The notes under the pieces: generated by a model
What the model saw: only the letters and a program-made list of their open reading frames with translations
Told to the model about the DNA's origin: nothing
Database searches by the model: none
Shown here: in pieces, positions 17,344 to 29,653 of the stretch
How positions within the stretch are numbered: position 1 is the first letter of the stretch
Layout of the letters: every line of letters starts with the position of its first letter
Assembly (NCBI RefSeq): GCF_023897065.1
Contig: NZ_JAMHIV010000049.1
Location: 1 to 53,011 of the forward strand
Reading direction: 5' to 3'
From: Crossiella sp. SN42
Lineage (GTDB): Bacteria; Actinomycetota; Actinomycetes; Mycobacteriales; Pseudonocardiaceae
DNA length: 53,011 nucleotides
Position numbers and translations under genes: made by a program

Positions 17344-17994
17344 GTGCGATATCGGGCGCAGCGCGAGGCGATCGTGGCCACGTGCCGGCGACTGGTCGAA
17401 CAGCGACTGGTCGTCGGCACGGCGGGCAACGTCAGCCTCCGGGTCGATGACCTCCTCCTGGTCACCCCCAGCGGGGTCGACTACGACCAGCTCACTCCTG
17501 AGCAGGTCGGCCTGCACCGGCTGGACGGCAGAGCGGTCGAGGCGCCGCTGTCCCCGACCAGCGAGCTCCCCATGCACCAGGCGATCTACGCCGCCGGTCC
17601 GGCCAGGGCGATCGTGCACACCCACTCGGTGGCCGCGACCGCGCTGAGCTGCGTGGTCGAGGAGATCCCGCCGGTGCACTACTACCTCGGCATATTCGGC
17701 GGCGCGGTGCGGGTCGCGCCGTACGCGCCCTACGGCAGCCCCGAGTTGGCCGAGGCCACGGTGGCCGCGCTCCAGGGCTCCTCGGCCTGCCTGCTGGGCA
17801 ACCACGGCGCGGTGACCGTGGCAGGCACCCTGGCGCACGCCTTCCGCCGGGCCGCCTACCTGGAGTGGCTGGCCGAGGTGGCGCTGCGGGTGCTCTCCAG
17901 CGGGGTCACGCCGCGGCTGCTCTTCGCCGAGGAGCTGGCCGAGGTGACGCCGCGGATCCAGGAGTACGGGCAGCACCCCGGCGAGGAGATCTGA
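17344..17994 (+). CDS. Class II aldolase/adducin family protein
   Basis: A 216-aa zinc-dependent aldolase-fold protein. The family motifs are visible: GTAGNVSLR near 28, SPTSELPMHQAIY (catalytic Glu about residue 77), IVHTHS (two zinc His) and GNHGAV with a later His. Relatives include L-fuculose-1-phosphate and L-ribulose-5-phosphate enzymes and other decarboxylating aldolases; the substrate is unknown. GTG 17344 lies 18 bp after the transporter ATPase, so co-transcription is possible and may link it to the imported solute (inference). Confidence 0.85.
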   Translation: MRYRAQREAIVATCRRLVEQRLVVGTAGNVSLRVDDLLLVTPSGVDYDQLTPEQVGLHRLDGRAVEAPLSPTSELPMHQAIYAAGPARAIVHTHSVAATALSCVVEEIPPVHYYLGIFGGAVRVAPYAPYGSPELAEATVAALQGSSACLLGNHGAVTVAGTLAHAFRRAAYLEWLAEVALRVLSSGVTPRLLFAEELAEVTPRIQEYGQHPGEEI

Positions 17995-18055
17995 GTCTTT
18001 CGGGCCAGGCTGAAAAGCATGTCCGGCGACCGGGAACCGCTCCCACACTCCGGAC

Positions 18056-18847
18056 ATGACCAACTCCCTGCGCACCACCCTGGTCACCCTGCTCGTGACC
18101 GCCGCTTTGGGGGTCGGCCTGCCAGCGCAGGCTGAACCCGCGAACCACGCGATGGGCTCGCAGATCGCCAAGCACGAGGGCCGCTCGTCCCGGCCCGCCA
18201 CCTTCGACGCCGCGGCCACGGTGCCCGGCATGGACGTCAGCAGCTGGCAGGGCAACGTCGACTGGGCCAGGGCCTGGGCGAACGGCGCCCGGTTCGCCTA
18301 CGTCAAGGCCACCGAGAGCACCACCTACCGCAACCCGTACTTCACCCAGCAGTACAACGGCTCCTACAACGTGGGCATGATCCGCGGCGCGTACCACTTC
18401 GCCGCGCCCAACACGACCAGCGGCGCGGCCCAGGCGCACTACTTCGTGGACAACGGCGGCGGCTGGTCGGCGGACGGCCGGACGCTGCCGGGCGTGCTGG
18501 ACATCGAGTACAACCCCGATGGCGACACCTGTTACGGCGTCGGGCAGCGCGCGATGGTCACCTGGATCAGCGACTTCGTCAACACCTACCGGGCCAGGAC
18601 CGGGCGCTGGCCGGTGATCTACACGGCCACCAGCTGGTGGAACCAGTGCACCGGCAACCTCACCGACTACAGCCAGGTCAGCCCGCTGTTCATCGCCAAC
18701 TACGGCGGCTCGCCGGGACCGCTGCCGCAGCGCTGGCAGTACCACACGATCTGGCAGCACGCCGACTCCGGCGTGTTCCCAGGGGACCAGAACCTGTTCA
18801 ACGGGACCTACGACCGGCTGAAGGTGCTGGCCACCAACCGGGACTAG
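18056..18847 (+). CDS. Secreted GH25 lysozyme (Chalaropsis type)
   Basis: A 263-aa muramidase cleaving the MurNAc-GlcNAc beta-1,4 bond. A signal peptide covers about residues 1-26 (ends AQA). The GH25 core begins at GMDVSSWQGNVDW (catalytic Asp) and has KATEST, GAYHFA and GVLDIEYN (catalytic acids), with a Trp-rich C-terminus (RWQYHTIWQHAD). ATG 18056. The TAG stop is formed by the outermost bases of a long inverted repeat that begins at 18845. Confidence 0.93.
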   Translation: MTNSLRTTLVTLLVTAALGVGLPAQAEPANHAMGSQIAKHEGRSSRPATFDAAATVPGMDVSSWQGNVDWARAWANGARFAYVKATESTTYRNPYFTQQYNGSYNVGMIRGAYHFAAPNTTSGAAQAHYFVDNGGGWSADGRTLPGVLDIEYNPDGDTCYGVGQRAMVTWISDFVNTYRARTGRWPVIYTATSWWNQCTGNLTDYSQVSPLFIANYGGSPGPLPQRWQYHTIWQHADSGVFPGDQNLFNGTYDRLKVLATNRD

Positions 18848-19008
18848 GCCGTGTCGCCACAGCCCCGCCCGCGGTAGCCGCGCCGGTTCGGCCGCTGGCG
18901 GCACGGCCGGAACGCCCGAATACACCCGGTATGAGGGCGTCCCGGCCGCACCGCCAGCGGCCAAACCGATCACGACTCCCGCAGGCGGGGCTGTGGCGAC
19001 ACGGCCTA
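18845..19008. repeat. 164-bp inverted-repeat (MITE-like) element
   Basis: The outer arms 18845-18869 and 18984-19008 are perfect 25-bp inverted repeats. A second inner pair of about 34 bp (left around 18884-18917, right around 18934-18967) matches at 30 positions. The tip is GAATACACCCGGTATGA. No transposase is inside. The outermost TAG of each arm is the stop codon of the GH25 gene (plus) and of the DedA gene (minus). It could act as a bidirectional terminator. Similar palindromic intergenic repeats are known in Pseudonocardiaceae-type genomes (from memory, unverified). Confidence 0.85.
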
Positions 19009-19617
19009 GGCGACCAGGGCTTCCAGCGCCTCGCGTTCGAGCCTCTCGGCCTCGTCCGCGCGGCGCTGGGCCCGCCGGACCAGCAGCGCCACGGTCAGGC
19101 TGAGCACCGCGGCCATCGCGATGGACAGCAGCAGGCCGAGCACCGGGTCGGAGGTCAGGCGGCCGCCGGTGTAGCCCAGAAGCGAGGCGTAGGTGGCCCA
19201 CAGCGCGGAGCCGATCACCGCGGCCACGGTGAACCGGCGCGGGCCCATCCGGAAGGTGCCGGCCAGCATCGCGCCCGCGATGCCGCCGCCCGGCACGAAC
19301 CTGGCCGCGACCAGCACTGGCTCGCCGTGCTGCTCCAGCCGGGCCCGCACCCAGCGGACCGAGGCGGGCGTGCCGCCCTTGCGCCGCTCGAAGCGGTGCA
19401 GCGCGGGCGGGCCGAACTTGTAGCCCACCCGGTAGTTGATCAGGTCGGAGATCAGGCAGCCGACCGCGGTCACCACGATCACCACCGGCAGCGAGAGCTG
19501 TCCGGACGCGGCGAGCAGACCGGAGCTGATCACGAACGCCTCGGTGGGCGCCAGCGGAACGACCGCGACCACGAAGGTCGCCAGCAGCAGCAGCTCAGGC
19601 ACAGCGGTGAAGTTCAC
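19006..19617 (-). CDS. DedA/VTT family membrane protein
   Basis: A 203-aa protein with about five hydrophobic segments. The family core is visible: PLAPTEAFVISSGLLAASGQL, DLINYRVGYKFG and ARFVPGGGIAGAMLAGTFRM, where FVPG is the DedA hallmark. DedA proteins act in membrane homeostasis and as lipid flippases or transporters. GTG 19617, with GGGCGAGA upstream. The C-terminal tail is charged and helical (RRAQRRADEAERLERE). Its TAG stop lies inside the right arm of the inverted repeat. Confidence 0.85.
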   Translation of the reverse strand: MNFTAVPELLLLATFVVAVVPLAPTEAFVISSGLLAASGQLSLPVVIVVTAVGCLISDLINYRVGYKFGPPALHRFERRKGGTPASVRWVRARLEQHGEPVLVAARFVPGGGIAGAMLAGTFRMGPRRFTVAAVIGSALWATYASLLGYTGGRLTSDPVLGLLLSIAMAAVLSLTVALLVRRAQRRADEAERLEREALEALVA

Positions 19618-19687
19618 ATCTCGCCCAACGTAGGGAACACGGTCGTGGATCCGGTCCGGCCCGGTCCTTCAGTGACTCTTCAGCTGC

Positions 19688-20713
19688 TCAACCCAGCTCA
19701 CGACGGGCCTTGCGCAGCAGCCGCAGCACTGAGCGTTCGATGGTGTCGCGTGTTTCCGGCATGGTCAAATCGGTGCTCCTGATCCGCAGGACGGTCGGCC
19801 GGATGGTGAGACCGTGGTCATAGGCGTCGATGACGTGCGGATCGATGTAGGAGCGGCGGCAGACCGCGGGGGTGTTGCCGATCTCCTCGGCCACCTCCCG
19901 GACCATCCCGGCCACCGCCCGCTTGCGCCCGGTCTTGCTCGCCGGCCGCTCCTCGGCCCCCAGCGCGGTGGCCGCCAGCACGGTGGCGTTCCAGGTCCGC
20001 AGGTCCTTGGCGGAGAACCCGTCCCCGGCCAGCTCGCGGAGGAACTCGTTGACCTCCTCGGCGCGCACGTTCCGCCAGCCCTGCCCGTTGCGGTAGGCGA
20101 AGAGCTCCGGGTTGTCCTCCTCCCGCCGCAGCAGCCCGCGAACCACGGAAAACGCCTGGTCATCGGCCACCGACAGCTCCCGCTGCTGGCCGCTCTTGGC
20201 CAGGTAGCAGACGTGGATCCGGCCCTTGCGCAGCGCCACGTGCTCGCGCCGCAGGGTGGCCAGTCCGTAGCTGCCGTTCTCCTTGGCGTAGCTGTGCCCA
20301 CCGACCCGGAACGCGCCCAGCTCCAGCAGCCGCAGCGCCGCCGCCAGCACCCGTTCCCGGCCCAGTCCCGGCTGCTCGATGTACTCCGCGATCCGGGTGC
20401 GCACCTTGGGCAGCCGGGCGGCCAGCCGGAGCACCCGGTCGAACTTCTCCGCGTCCCGCCGGGCGGTCCAGGCCGGGTGGTAGAGGTACTGCCGCCGCCC
20501 GGCCTCGTCCACCCCGACGGCCTGGATGTGGCCGTTGGGGTGTGGGCAGATCCACACTTCCCGCCAGGCAGGCGGGATCACCAGTTCCTTGATCCGGGTG
20601 AGGGTGGCGGCGTCCACCGGTTCGCCGCGCGCGTCCAGGTAGCGGAACCCCCGGCCGTGCCTGGCCCTGGTGAGTCCCGCTGCCCCTGGGTCACTGCGCC
20701 GGAGCCTGGTCAC
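19688..20713 (-). CDS. DNA topoisomerase IB
   Basis: A 341-aa poxvirus-type topoisomerase IB that relaxes supercoils through a 3'-phosphotyrosine. An N-terminal domain (GRGFRYLDARGEPVD...IPPAWREVWICPHPNGHIQAVG) is followed by a catalytic domain with RVGGHSYAKENGSYGLATL, the KDLRTWNATV segment and the nucleophile Tyr in SYIDPHVIDAY. The frame is open further upstream, but GTG 20713 (VTRLRRSDPGAAGL) gives the normal length. Separate from leuA by 37 bp on the same strand, so weak read-through is possible. Confidence 0.9.
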   Translation of the reverse strand: MTRLRRSDPGAAGLTRARHGRGFRYLDARGEPVDAATLTRIKELVIPPAWREVWICPHPNGHIQAVGVDEAGRRQYLYHPAWTARRDAEKFDRVLRLAARLPKVRTRIAEYIEQPGLGRERVLAAALRLLELGAFRVGGHSYAKENGSYGLATLRREHVALRKGRIHVCYLAKSGQQRELSVADDQAFSVVRGLLRREEDNPELFAYRNGQGWRNVRAEEVNEFLRELAGDGFSAKDLRTWNATVLAATALGAEERPASKTGRKRAVAGMVREVAEEIGNTPAVCRRSYIDPHVIDAYDHGLTIRPTVLRIRSTDLTMPETRDTIERSVLRLLRKARRELG

Positions 20714-20750
20714 CCGGAGCGGATACCCACTCCGCTCCGGGTGATGCGGC

Positions 20751-23115
<2,365 letters not shown>

Positions 23116-23116
23116 G

Positions 23117-23527
23117 TCAGACCCCGACCACGGTGACCATGTCGTCCAGCCCGGCGAAGTCGTCCACGTTGCGGGTGTAGAGCGGCAGATCCCGGGACGA
23201 GGCGATGGCGGCGATCATCAGGTCCAGGCGGCGCGGCTTGGGGCTGCGATTCGCCTCCAGGGTCAGCGCGACCAGCGTGCCGTAGCGGGCCGCGGCCTCG
23301 CGGTCGAAGGGCAGCGGCTCGAACTCCACGATCGCGGCTCCGAGCTTCTCCGCCCGGGCCGCCCTGCTGGCGGCCGTCTTGGCCATGGCCACGCCCTGGT
23401 GCAGTTCGGCCAGGGTGATCGCGGTGATCTCCGGGAACTCGGGCAGGGCGGCCGCGTCGAGCCGGTCGAGGTCGATGAACGCGCAGGTGTCCAGGAGCCC
23501 TGTCTCGGGACGGTCAGCCACCGGCAC
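23117..23527 (-). CDS. PIN-domain toxin (VapC-like)
   Basis: A 136-aa PIN ribonuclease. The acidic active site is visible: [10 protein letters not shown] (Asp13), TLAELHQGV (Glu), [11 protein letters not shown] (Asp) and RNVDDFAGL (Asp). It would cleave RNA when freed from its antitoxin. GTG 23527 lies within the antitoxin gene, an overlap of 14 bp, so translation is coupled. The pair sits downstream of the nitroreductase gene on the same strand but has its own operator. Confidence 0.88.
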   Translation of the reverse strand: MPVADRPETGLLDTCAFIDLDRLDAAALPEFPEITAITLAELHQGVAMAKTAASRAARAEKLGAAIVEFEPLPFDREAAARYGTLVALTLEANRSPKPRRLDLMIAAIASSRDLPLYTRNVDDFAGLDDMVTVVGV

Positions 23528-23792
23528 GCGTCCACGGGTCGTCGTCGTCCACCCGGTCCTGGGTGCCGAAGAACTCGTCAGCCTCCTGCCGCAGCTGTGC
23601 GGCGTCCACCCTGGGCAGCTTCCGGTGCCGTGCCACCAGCTCCTCGGCGCTGAGCCTGCGCCTGCGGGAGAGCGGACGCAGCTCCGCCACCGGCACCCCG
23701 CTGCGGGTGATGTGGTAGGTCTCGCCTGCCTCCACCGCGTCCATCACGGCAGCGGAGTTGTTCCGGAACTCCCGCTGGGTGAGGATCTTCAT
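23514..23792 (-). CDS. Phd/YefM-type antitoxin of the PIN toxin
   Basis: A 92-aa antitoxin. The N-terminal DNA-binding fold is typical of Phd/YefM ([38 protein letters not shown]). The acidic, probably disordered C-terminus ([18 protein letters not shown]) should occupy the toxin active site. ATG 23792. It lies first in the operon and should repress it by binding the palindrome upstream. Confidence 0.88.
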   Translation of the reverse strand: MKILTQREFRNNSAAVMDAVEAGETYHITRSGVPVAELRPLSRRRRLSAEELVARHRKLPRVDAAQLRQEADEFFGTQDRVDDDDPWTRAGG

Positions 23793-23808
23793 GGGGCCAG
23801 TGTAGCAC

Positions 23809-23831
23809 CGCGTAGCACGACGAGCTACGCG
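23809..23831. promoter_or_regulatory. Palindromic operator of the toxin-antitoxin operon
   Basis: CGCGTAGC and GCTACGCG form perfect 8-bp arms around ACGACGA, 17 bp before the antitoxin start and directly after the nitroreductase stop. A further half-site TGTAGCA lies at 23801-23807. Autoregulation by the antitoxin is inference. Confidence 0.65.
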
Positions 23832-24434
23832 TCAGAACGCCGGTTCACCCCACTCGGTGAACACCAGCTCGTCCAGCGCCTTCCGCGTCCTCGGCCGCGC
23901 GTCCCGCTCCAGCAGTCCCTGGTCCGCGCTCGCCGGATCGGCCAGCCTGCCCACCGCGATCACCACCACCGGGTCCAGGTGCTCCGGCAGCGAGAACACC
24001 GCCTTCGCGCCCGGCCTGCTGAACCCGGCCATCTGGTGCGCGACCAGGCCCTCGGCCACCGCTTGCAGCACCAGGTTCTGCGCGGCCAGCCCCAGCCCGT
24101 ACTCCGCGTACGGCATCGGCTTGCCCTCCTCCAGCTCGGTCACCGCGAGGCCCAGGACCAGCGCGGCGGACACCGCGGCCCAGCGCTTGTTGCCCTCGGT
24201 CAGGGTGTCCACGATCTTGCCGAAGGTCTCGTCCCCCCGGCGGCCGAGGATGAACCGGGCCGGTTGGGTGTTGCCCCAGGACGGGGCCCAGCGGGCCGCC
24301 TCGAACAGCGCGCGCAGCTGGGGTTCGGTGACCTCCGCGGCCGGGTCGAGGGCGCGCGGGCTCCAGCGGGTGGCGATCAGGTCGTGCACCGGGACGCTGG
24401 TGGTGGCCAGGGGGTGCGCCGCGGTCTCGGTCAA
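23832..24434 (-). CDS. Nitroreductase family protein
   Basis: A 200-aa FMN-dependent oxidoreductase. Family motifs: TRWSPRALDP near the N-terminus (Arg/Ser FMN contacts), RWAPSWGNTQPARFI (FMN-binding Ser/Asn), and GLAAQNLVLQAVAEGL in the dimer helix. It would reduce nitro, quinone or related substrates with NAD(P)H. TTG 24434 is chosen because GGAGG lies 6 nt upstream and no ATG or GTG fits. The 15-bp distance to the mannosyltransferase upstream suggests co-transcription. Confidence 0.85.
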   Translation of the reverse strand: MTETAAHPLATTSVPVHDLIATRWSPRALDPAAEVTEPQLRALFEAARWAPSWGNTQPARFILGRRGDETFGKIVDTLTEGNKRWAAVSAALVLGLAVTELEEGKPMPYAEYGLGLAAQNLVLQAVAEGLVAHQMAGFSRPGAKAVFSLPEHLDPVVVIAVGRLADPASADQGLLERDARPRTRKALDELVFTEWGEPAF

Positions 24435-24449
24435 GGAGGGCCTCCGGGG

Positions 24450-25748
24450 TCAGATCGCGTAGGGCCAGGCGGTGATCGAGTAGGCGCCGAACCAGGAACC
24501 GAACAGCAGCAGCAGGCCCAGCACCGTCACCATGGTGCCGGGACGCCTGCGGGCCAGCAGCACCGCGGCAGGGAGCAGCAGCGTGATGGCCGGCACCAGC
24601 AGCCTGGCCTTGGAGTTCATCAGGCCGTTGGAGCCGATGCTGAGGAACATCACCCCCGCGGAGTAGACCATCAGCGGCCAGGGCAGCCGGTGGTGCAGGC
24701 CGAGCGCGAACAGCACCAGGGTCAGCACGATGATCCACACCGTCGCCACCTCCAGCACCGACCTGGCCGAGGACAGCACGTCCAGGCTGAACCGCACGGT
24801 GGCCAGGCCGCCGTCGAACTGGGAGTCCCAGCCACGGGCCTGCAGCGCCAGCCAGCCGTCCCAGCGGCCAGTGCGGCTGCCCACCCAGGTCAGGTAGCCG
24901 AGCAGGCCGGCCGGGGCCAGCAGCAGGGTCACCCAGGGCCGCCAGCCGTCCCGCCCGCGGATCACCGCGACCAGCGCGGCCAGGCAGACCGCGGCCACCA
25001 GCGCCGCGCTGGTCGGGCGAACCAGGCCGGCGGTGGCACAGCCCAGCGCGGCCAGCAGCCACTCCCGGTCGATCAGCCACAGCAGGGTCCACACCGCCAG
25101 CGCGCAGAACAGCGCCTCCGAGTAGGTCATGGACAGCACCACCGACATCGGCGAGACCGCGAACAGCGCCAGCAGCACCATCCCGCAGCGCCAGCTGCCG
25201 CCGATCCGCTCACCCAGCCGGACCAGGCCGTACGCGCACACCACCCCGGCCACCACGTTCACCGCGAAGGCCGCCGCGACCAGGCCGACCCCCGGCAGCT
25301 CGCCGACCGCGCGCACCAGCATCGGGTAGCCGGGAAAGAAGGCCAGCGGCGTCTCCTCGCCGCGCCGCCCGAAGGCGTCCACCAGCGAGACGGGCACCTT
25401 GTCGTAGCCGCTGGCGCTGATCGAGAGGTACCACTGCCCGTCCCACGAGGTGAGCGCGCCGGTCACGCTGATCCGGTTCCGCCCGGCCATCCACTGCACC
25501 ACCCACAGCCCGACCTGCCGGATGAGCAGGTAGAGCAGGGCGGGCGCGAACAGCCGGACCCACCTGTTCCGTTCCCAACGGGCGGGATCACGCCACAGTG
25601 GGCGGCGGCGCGGCCCAGATGTGACCGATCCCACCGGAGCAGCCTCCTGCTCGGTTCCCACCTGCGCAGCCGACACAGATTTCCTCCGTCCCAGTGCTTC
25701 CGGACCAGGTGCGGGGGACCACGCGTCCCCTGAATGGCTACCGGACAC
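24450..25748 (-). CDS. PIG-V-like mannosyltransferase, integral membrane
   Basis: A 432-aa protein with about ten membrane helices. After a 60-residue variable N-terminus come a first helix and the luminal-type motif LTSWDGQWYLSISASGYD, then TPLAFFPGYPMLVRAV, which are marks of GPI mannosyltransferase II (PIG-V)-like bacterial proteins that use polyprenyl-phosphate mannose. The acceptor may be a lipoglycan (inference). GTG 25748 is the longest start; a shorter one within the variable N-terminus is possible. Divergent from ask. Confidence 0.8.
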   Translation of the reverse strand: MSGSHSGDAWSPAPGPEALGRRKSVSAAQVGTEQEAAPVGSVTSGPRRRPLWRDPARWERNRWVRLFAPALLYLLIRQVGLWVVQWMAGRNRISVTGALTSWDGQWYLSISASGYDKVPVSLVDAFGRRGEETPLAFFPGYPMLVRAVGELPGVGLVAAAFAVNVVAGVVCAYGLVRLGERIGGSWRCGMVLLALFAVSPMSVVLSMTYSEALFCALAVWTLLWLIDREWLLAALGCATAGLVRPTSAALVAAVCLAALVAVIRGRDGWRPWVTLLLAPAGLLGYLTWVGSRTGRWDGWLALQARGWDSQFDGGLATVRFSLDVLSSARSVLEVATVWIIVLTLVLFALGLHHRLPWPLMVYSAGVMFLSIGSNGLMNSKARLLVPAITLLLPAAVLLARRRPGTMVTVLGLLLLFGSWFGAYSITAWPYAI

Positions 25749-25840
25749 CCTCGCGCGCGCGGGTAGGCTGCTCGCGAGTGTGGACCTGCGTCCTCGCAGG
25801 TTAGTGCTGGTGTGTGCGGCTTCGTGGGAGGTGCGGTTCG

Positions 25841-27106
<1,266 letters not shown>

Positions 27107-27108
27107 AC

Positions 27109-28179
27109 ATGACGAACACCAACGGCCCCGTGCTCGCCCTGGTCGGCGCGACCGGCGCGGTGGGCACGGTCATGATCGACATCATCAACGGCAGGGAGTC
27201 CGTGCCGTGGGGTGAGATCCGGCTGATCGCCTCGGCCCGCTCGGCGGGCAAGAAGATCACCGTGCGCGGGGTGGAGCACACCGTCATCGCGCTGGCCCCC
27301 GAGGCCTTCGACGGCGTGGACGTGGCCATGTTCGACGTGCCGGACGAGGTCTCCGCGGAGTGGGCGCCGATCGCGGCCGGGCGGGGCGCGGTCGCGGTGG
27401 ACAACTCCGGCGCGTTCCGGATGGACCCGGACGTGCCGCTGGTGGTGCCCGAGGTCAACGCCGACCAGGTCGGCAACCGGCCGCGCGGGATCATCTCCAA
27501 CCCGAACTGCACCACCCTGTCCATGATGGCCGGGCTGGGCGCGCTGCACCGGGAGTACCAGCTCACCGAGCTCGTGGTGGCCAGCTACCAGGCCGTCTCC
27601 GGCGCGGGCCAGGCCGGCGTGGACCGGCTCTACGCCGAGATCGCCGCGGTCGCGGGCAAGGCGGTCGGGGAGAAGGCCGGCGACGTGCGCGCCGCGCTGG
27701 AGGCCGCCGGGCTGGTCCAGGCCGACTCGCCGTTCCCGGCGCCGATGGCCTTCAACGTGGTGCCGTGGGCGGGTTCGCTCAAGGACGACGGCTGGTCCAG
27801 TGAGGAGCTGAAGGTCCGCAACGAGGCCCGCAAGATCCTCGGTATCCCGGACCTCAAGGTCTCCGCGACCTGCGTGCGCGTCCCGGTGGTCACCACGCAC
27901 TCGCTGGCGGTGCACGCCACCTTCGCCCGCGAGGTCACCGTGGAGCAGGCCAAGAAGCTGCTCGGCGCGCAGCCCTCGGTCGTGGTGGTGGACGACCCGG
28001 CCAACGGCCAGTACCCCACCCCGGCCGACGTGGTCGGCGGCGACCCGACCTACGTGGGCCGGATCCGCCAGGCGCTGGACTTCCCGAACACGCTGGAGCT
28101 GTTCGTGTGCGGGGACAACCTGCGCAAGGGCGCGGCGCTGAACACCTACGAGATCGCCGAGGTCATCGTCACCCAGTAG
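27109..28179 (+). CDS. asd: Aspartate-semialdehyde dehydrogenase
   Basis: A 356-aa NADPH enzyme reducing aspartyl phosphate to the semialdehyde. The Rossmann motif GATGAVG is at the N-terminus, the catalytic Cys134 lies in [10 protein letters not shown], and the substrate-binding segment reads [15 protein letters not shown] 27109, 2 bp after ask, the usual ask-asd operon. Confidence 0.97.
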   Translation: MTNTNGPVLALVGATGAVGTVMIDIINGRESVPWGEIRLIASARSAGKKITVRGVEHTVIALAPEAFDGVDVAMFDVPDEVSAEWAPIAAGRGAVAVDNSGAFRMDPDVPLVVPEVNADQVGNRPRGIISNPNCTTLSMMAGLGALHREYQLTELVVASYQAVSGAGQAGVDRLYAEIAAVAGKAVGEKAGDVRAALEAAGLVQADSPFPAPMAFNVVPWAGSLKDDGWSSEELKVRNEARKILGIPDLKVSATCVRVPVVTTHSLAVHATFAREVTVEQAKKLLGAQPSVVVVDDPANGQYPTPADVVGGDPTYVGRIRQALDFPNTLELFVCGDNLRKGAALNTYEIAEVIVTQ

Positions 28180-28189
28180 GTTCGGTGAC

Positions 28190-29653
28190 ATGACTCTGGG
28201 CGACGGAGTGGTGCTGGGCATCGACCTGGGCACCACTGCGACCAAGGTGGTGGCCGCGGACCGGCGGGGGCGGGTGCTCGCCCTCGCCGAACGCGGCTAC
28301 CCCATGCGCACCGACCAGCCCGGCCTGGCGGTGCACGACCCGGACCGGGTGCTGCACGCGGCCCTGGCCGCGGTGCGCGAGTGCGTGCAGACCTGCCAGG
28401 ACCCGGTGCGGGGGCTGTCCTTCACCGGCGCCATGCACACCCTGATCGGGTTGGACGCCGACTACCGCCCGATCACCCCTTCGCTGAGCTGGGCGGACAA
28501 CCGGGCCATCGAACAGGCCGCCCGGCTGCGCAGCGATCCGGCCTCGGCCGGCCTGCACCGGGCCACCGGCACCCCGGTGCACCCGTTCGCGCCGCTGAGC
28601 AAGCTGGTCTGGTTCGCCGAGCAGGACCCGGACACCAAGCCCGCGTACTGGTGCGCGCTCAAGGACTTCGTGCTGCGCCACTTCACCGGCCGCCTGGTCA
28701 CCGAGCACTCCTACAGCTCGGGCAGCGGGCTGATGAACATCCACGAGCTGGCCTGGCACCAGCCCTCGCTGGAGCTGGCCGGGATCACGGCCGAGCAGCT
28801 GCCCGAACTGCTGGCCCCCACCGACACCCTGCCGCTGCGCGACGGCGTGGCCGACGACCTGGGCCTGCCCCGCGGCCTGCCGGTGGTGGCCGGAGGCGGT
28901 GACGGCCCGCTGGCCAACCTCGGCGTGGGCGCGGTCCGCCCCGGCATGGCCGCGCTGTCACTGGGCACCAGCGGCGCGCTGCGGGTGGTGCGCACCGAGC
29001 CCGGCATCGACGAACGCGGCCGCACCTTCTGCTACGGCATCGCCGAGGGCTACTGGGTACTCGGCGGCGCGGTCAGCAACGGCGGCGTGGTCAGCCAGTG
29101 GGCCGCCGAGCTGGTCGGCGAGGAGGACATGGCCGACCTGCTGGCCGAGGCCGCCCTGGTGCCGCCCGGCGCGAACGGCCTGTTCGCGCTGCCCTACCTG
29201 CTCGGCGAGCGCGCCCCCTGGTGGGACCCGGACCCGCGTGGCCTGCTGCTCGGCCTGCGCCGCGACCACGGCAGGGCCGAGCTGACCCGCGCCATGGTGG
29301 AGGGCGTGGCCCAGCAGCTGGCCCTGGTCAGGGACGCGGTGCGGGACACCGGTGCCGAGGTCTCGCCGGTGCGGGCCACCGGCGGCTCGTTCCGCTCGGC
29401 GCTGTGGGGCCAGCTCATCGCGGCCGCGCTGGACACCGACCTGGAGATCACCGAGGACAGCGAGGGCTCCGGCCTGGGCGCCTGCCTGCTCGGCTGGCGG
29501 GCGCTGGGCGTGCTGTCCTCGCTGGAGGACGCGGCCGGGCTGATCACCCCGACCGAGACGGTGCACCCGGACCCCGAGCTGGCCGAGCACTTCGCCGCGG
29601 CCCGGCCCAGGGTGGAGCGGGTCTACCTGGCGCTGCGCGAGCTCATGAGCTGA
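28190..29653 (+). CDS. FGGY-family carbohydrate kinase, probable gluconokinase
   Basis: A 487-aa sugar kinase. The N-terminal phosphate motif GIDLGTTATKVV, SLSWADNRA, FALPYLLGERAPWWDP and the adenosine motif LSLGTSGALRVV are typical of the GntK (FGGY) type, which makes 6-phosphogluconate from gluconate. Substrate assignment is by family resemblance. ATG 28190, 10 bp after asd, so possibly read with it. The last 11 bp overlap the convergent SDR gene. Confidence 0.85.
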   Translation: MTLGDGVVLGIDLGTTATKVVAADRRGRVLALAERGYPMRTDQPGLAVHDPDRVLHAALAAVRECVQTCQDPVRGLSFTGAMHTLIGLDADYRPITPSLSWADNRAIEQAARLRSDPASAGLHRATGTPVHPFAPLSKLVWFAEQDPDTKPAYWCALKDFVLRHFTGRLVTEHSYSSGSGLMNIHELAWHQPSLELAGITAEQLPELLAPTDTLPLRDGVADDLGLPRGLPVVAGGGDGPLANLGVGAVRPGMAALSLGTSGALRVVRTEPGIDERGRTFCYGIAEGYWVLGGAVSNGGVVSQWAAELVGEEDMADLLAEAALVPPGANGLFALPYLLGERAPWWDPDPRGLLLGLRRDHGRAELTRAMVEGVAQQLALVRDAVRDTGAEVSPVRATGGSFRSALWGQLIAAALDTDLEITEDSEGSGLGACLLGWRALGVLSSLEDAAGLITPTETVHPDPELAEHFAAARPRVERVYLALRELMS

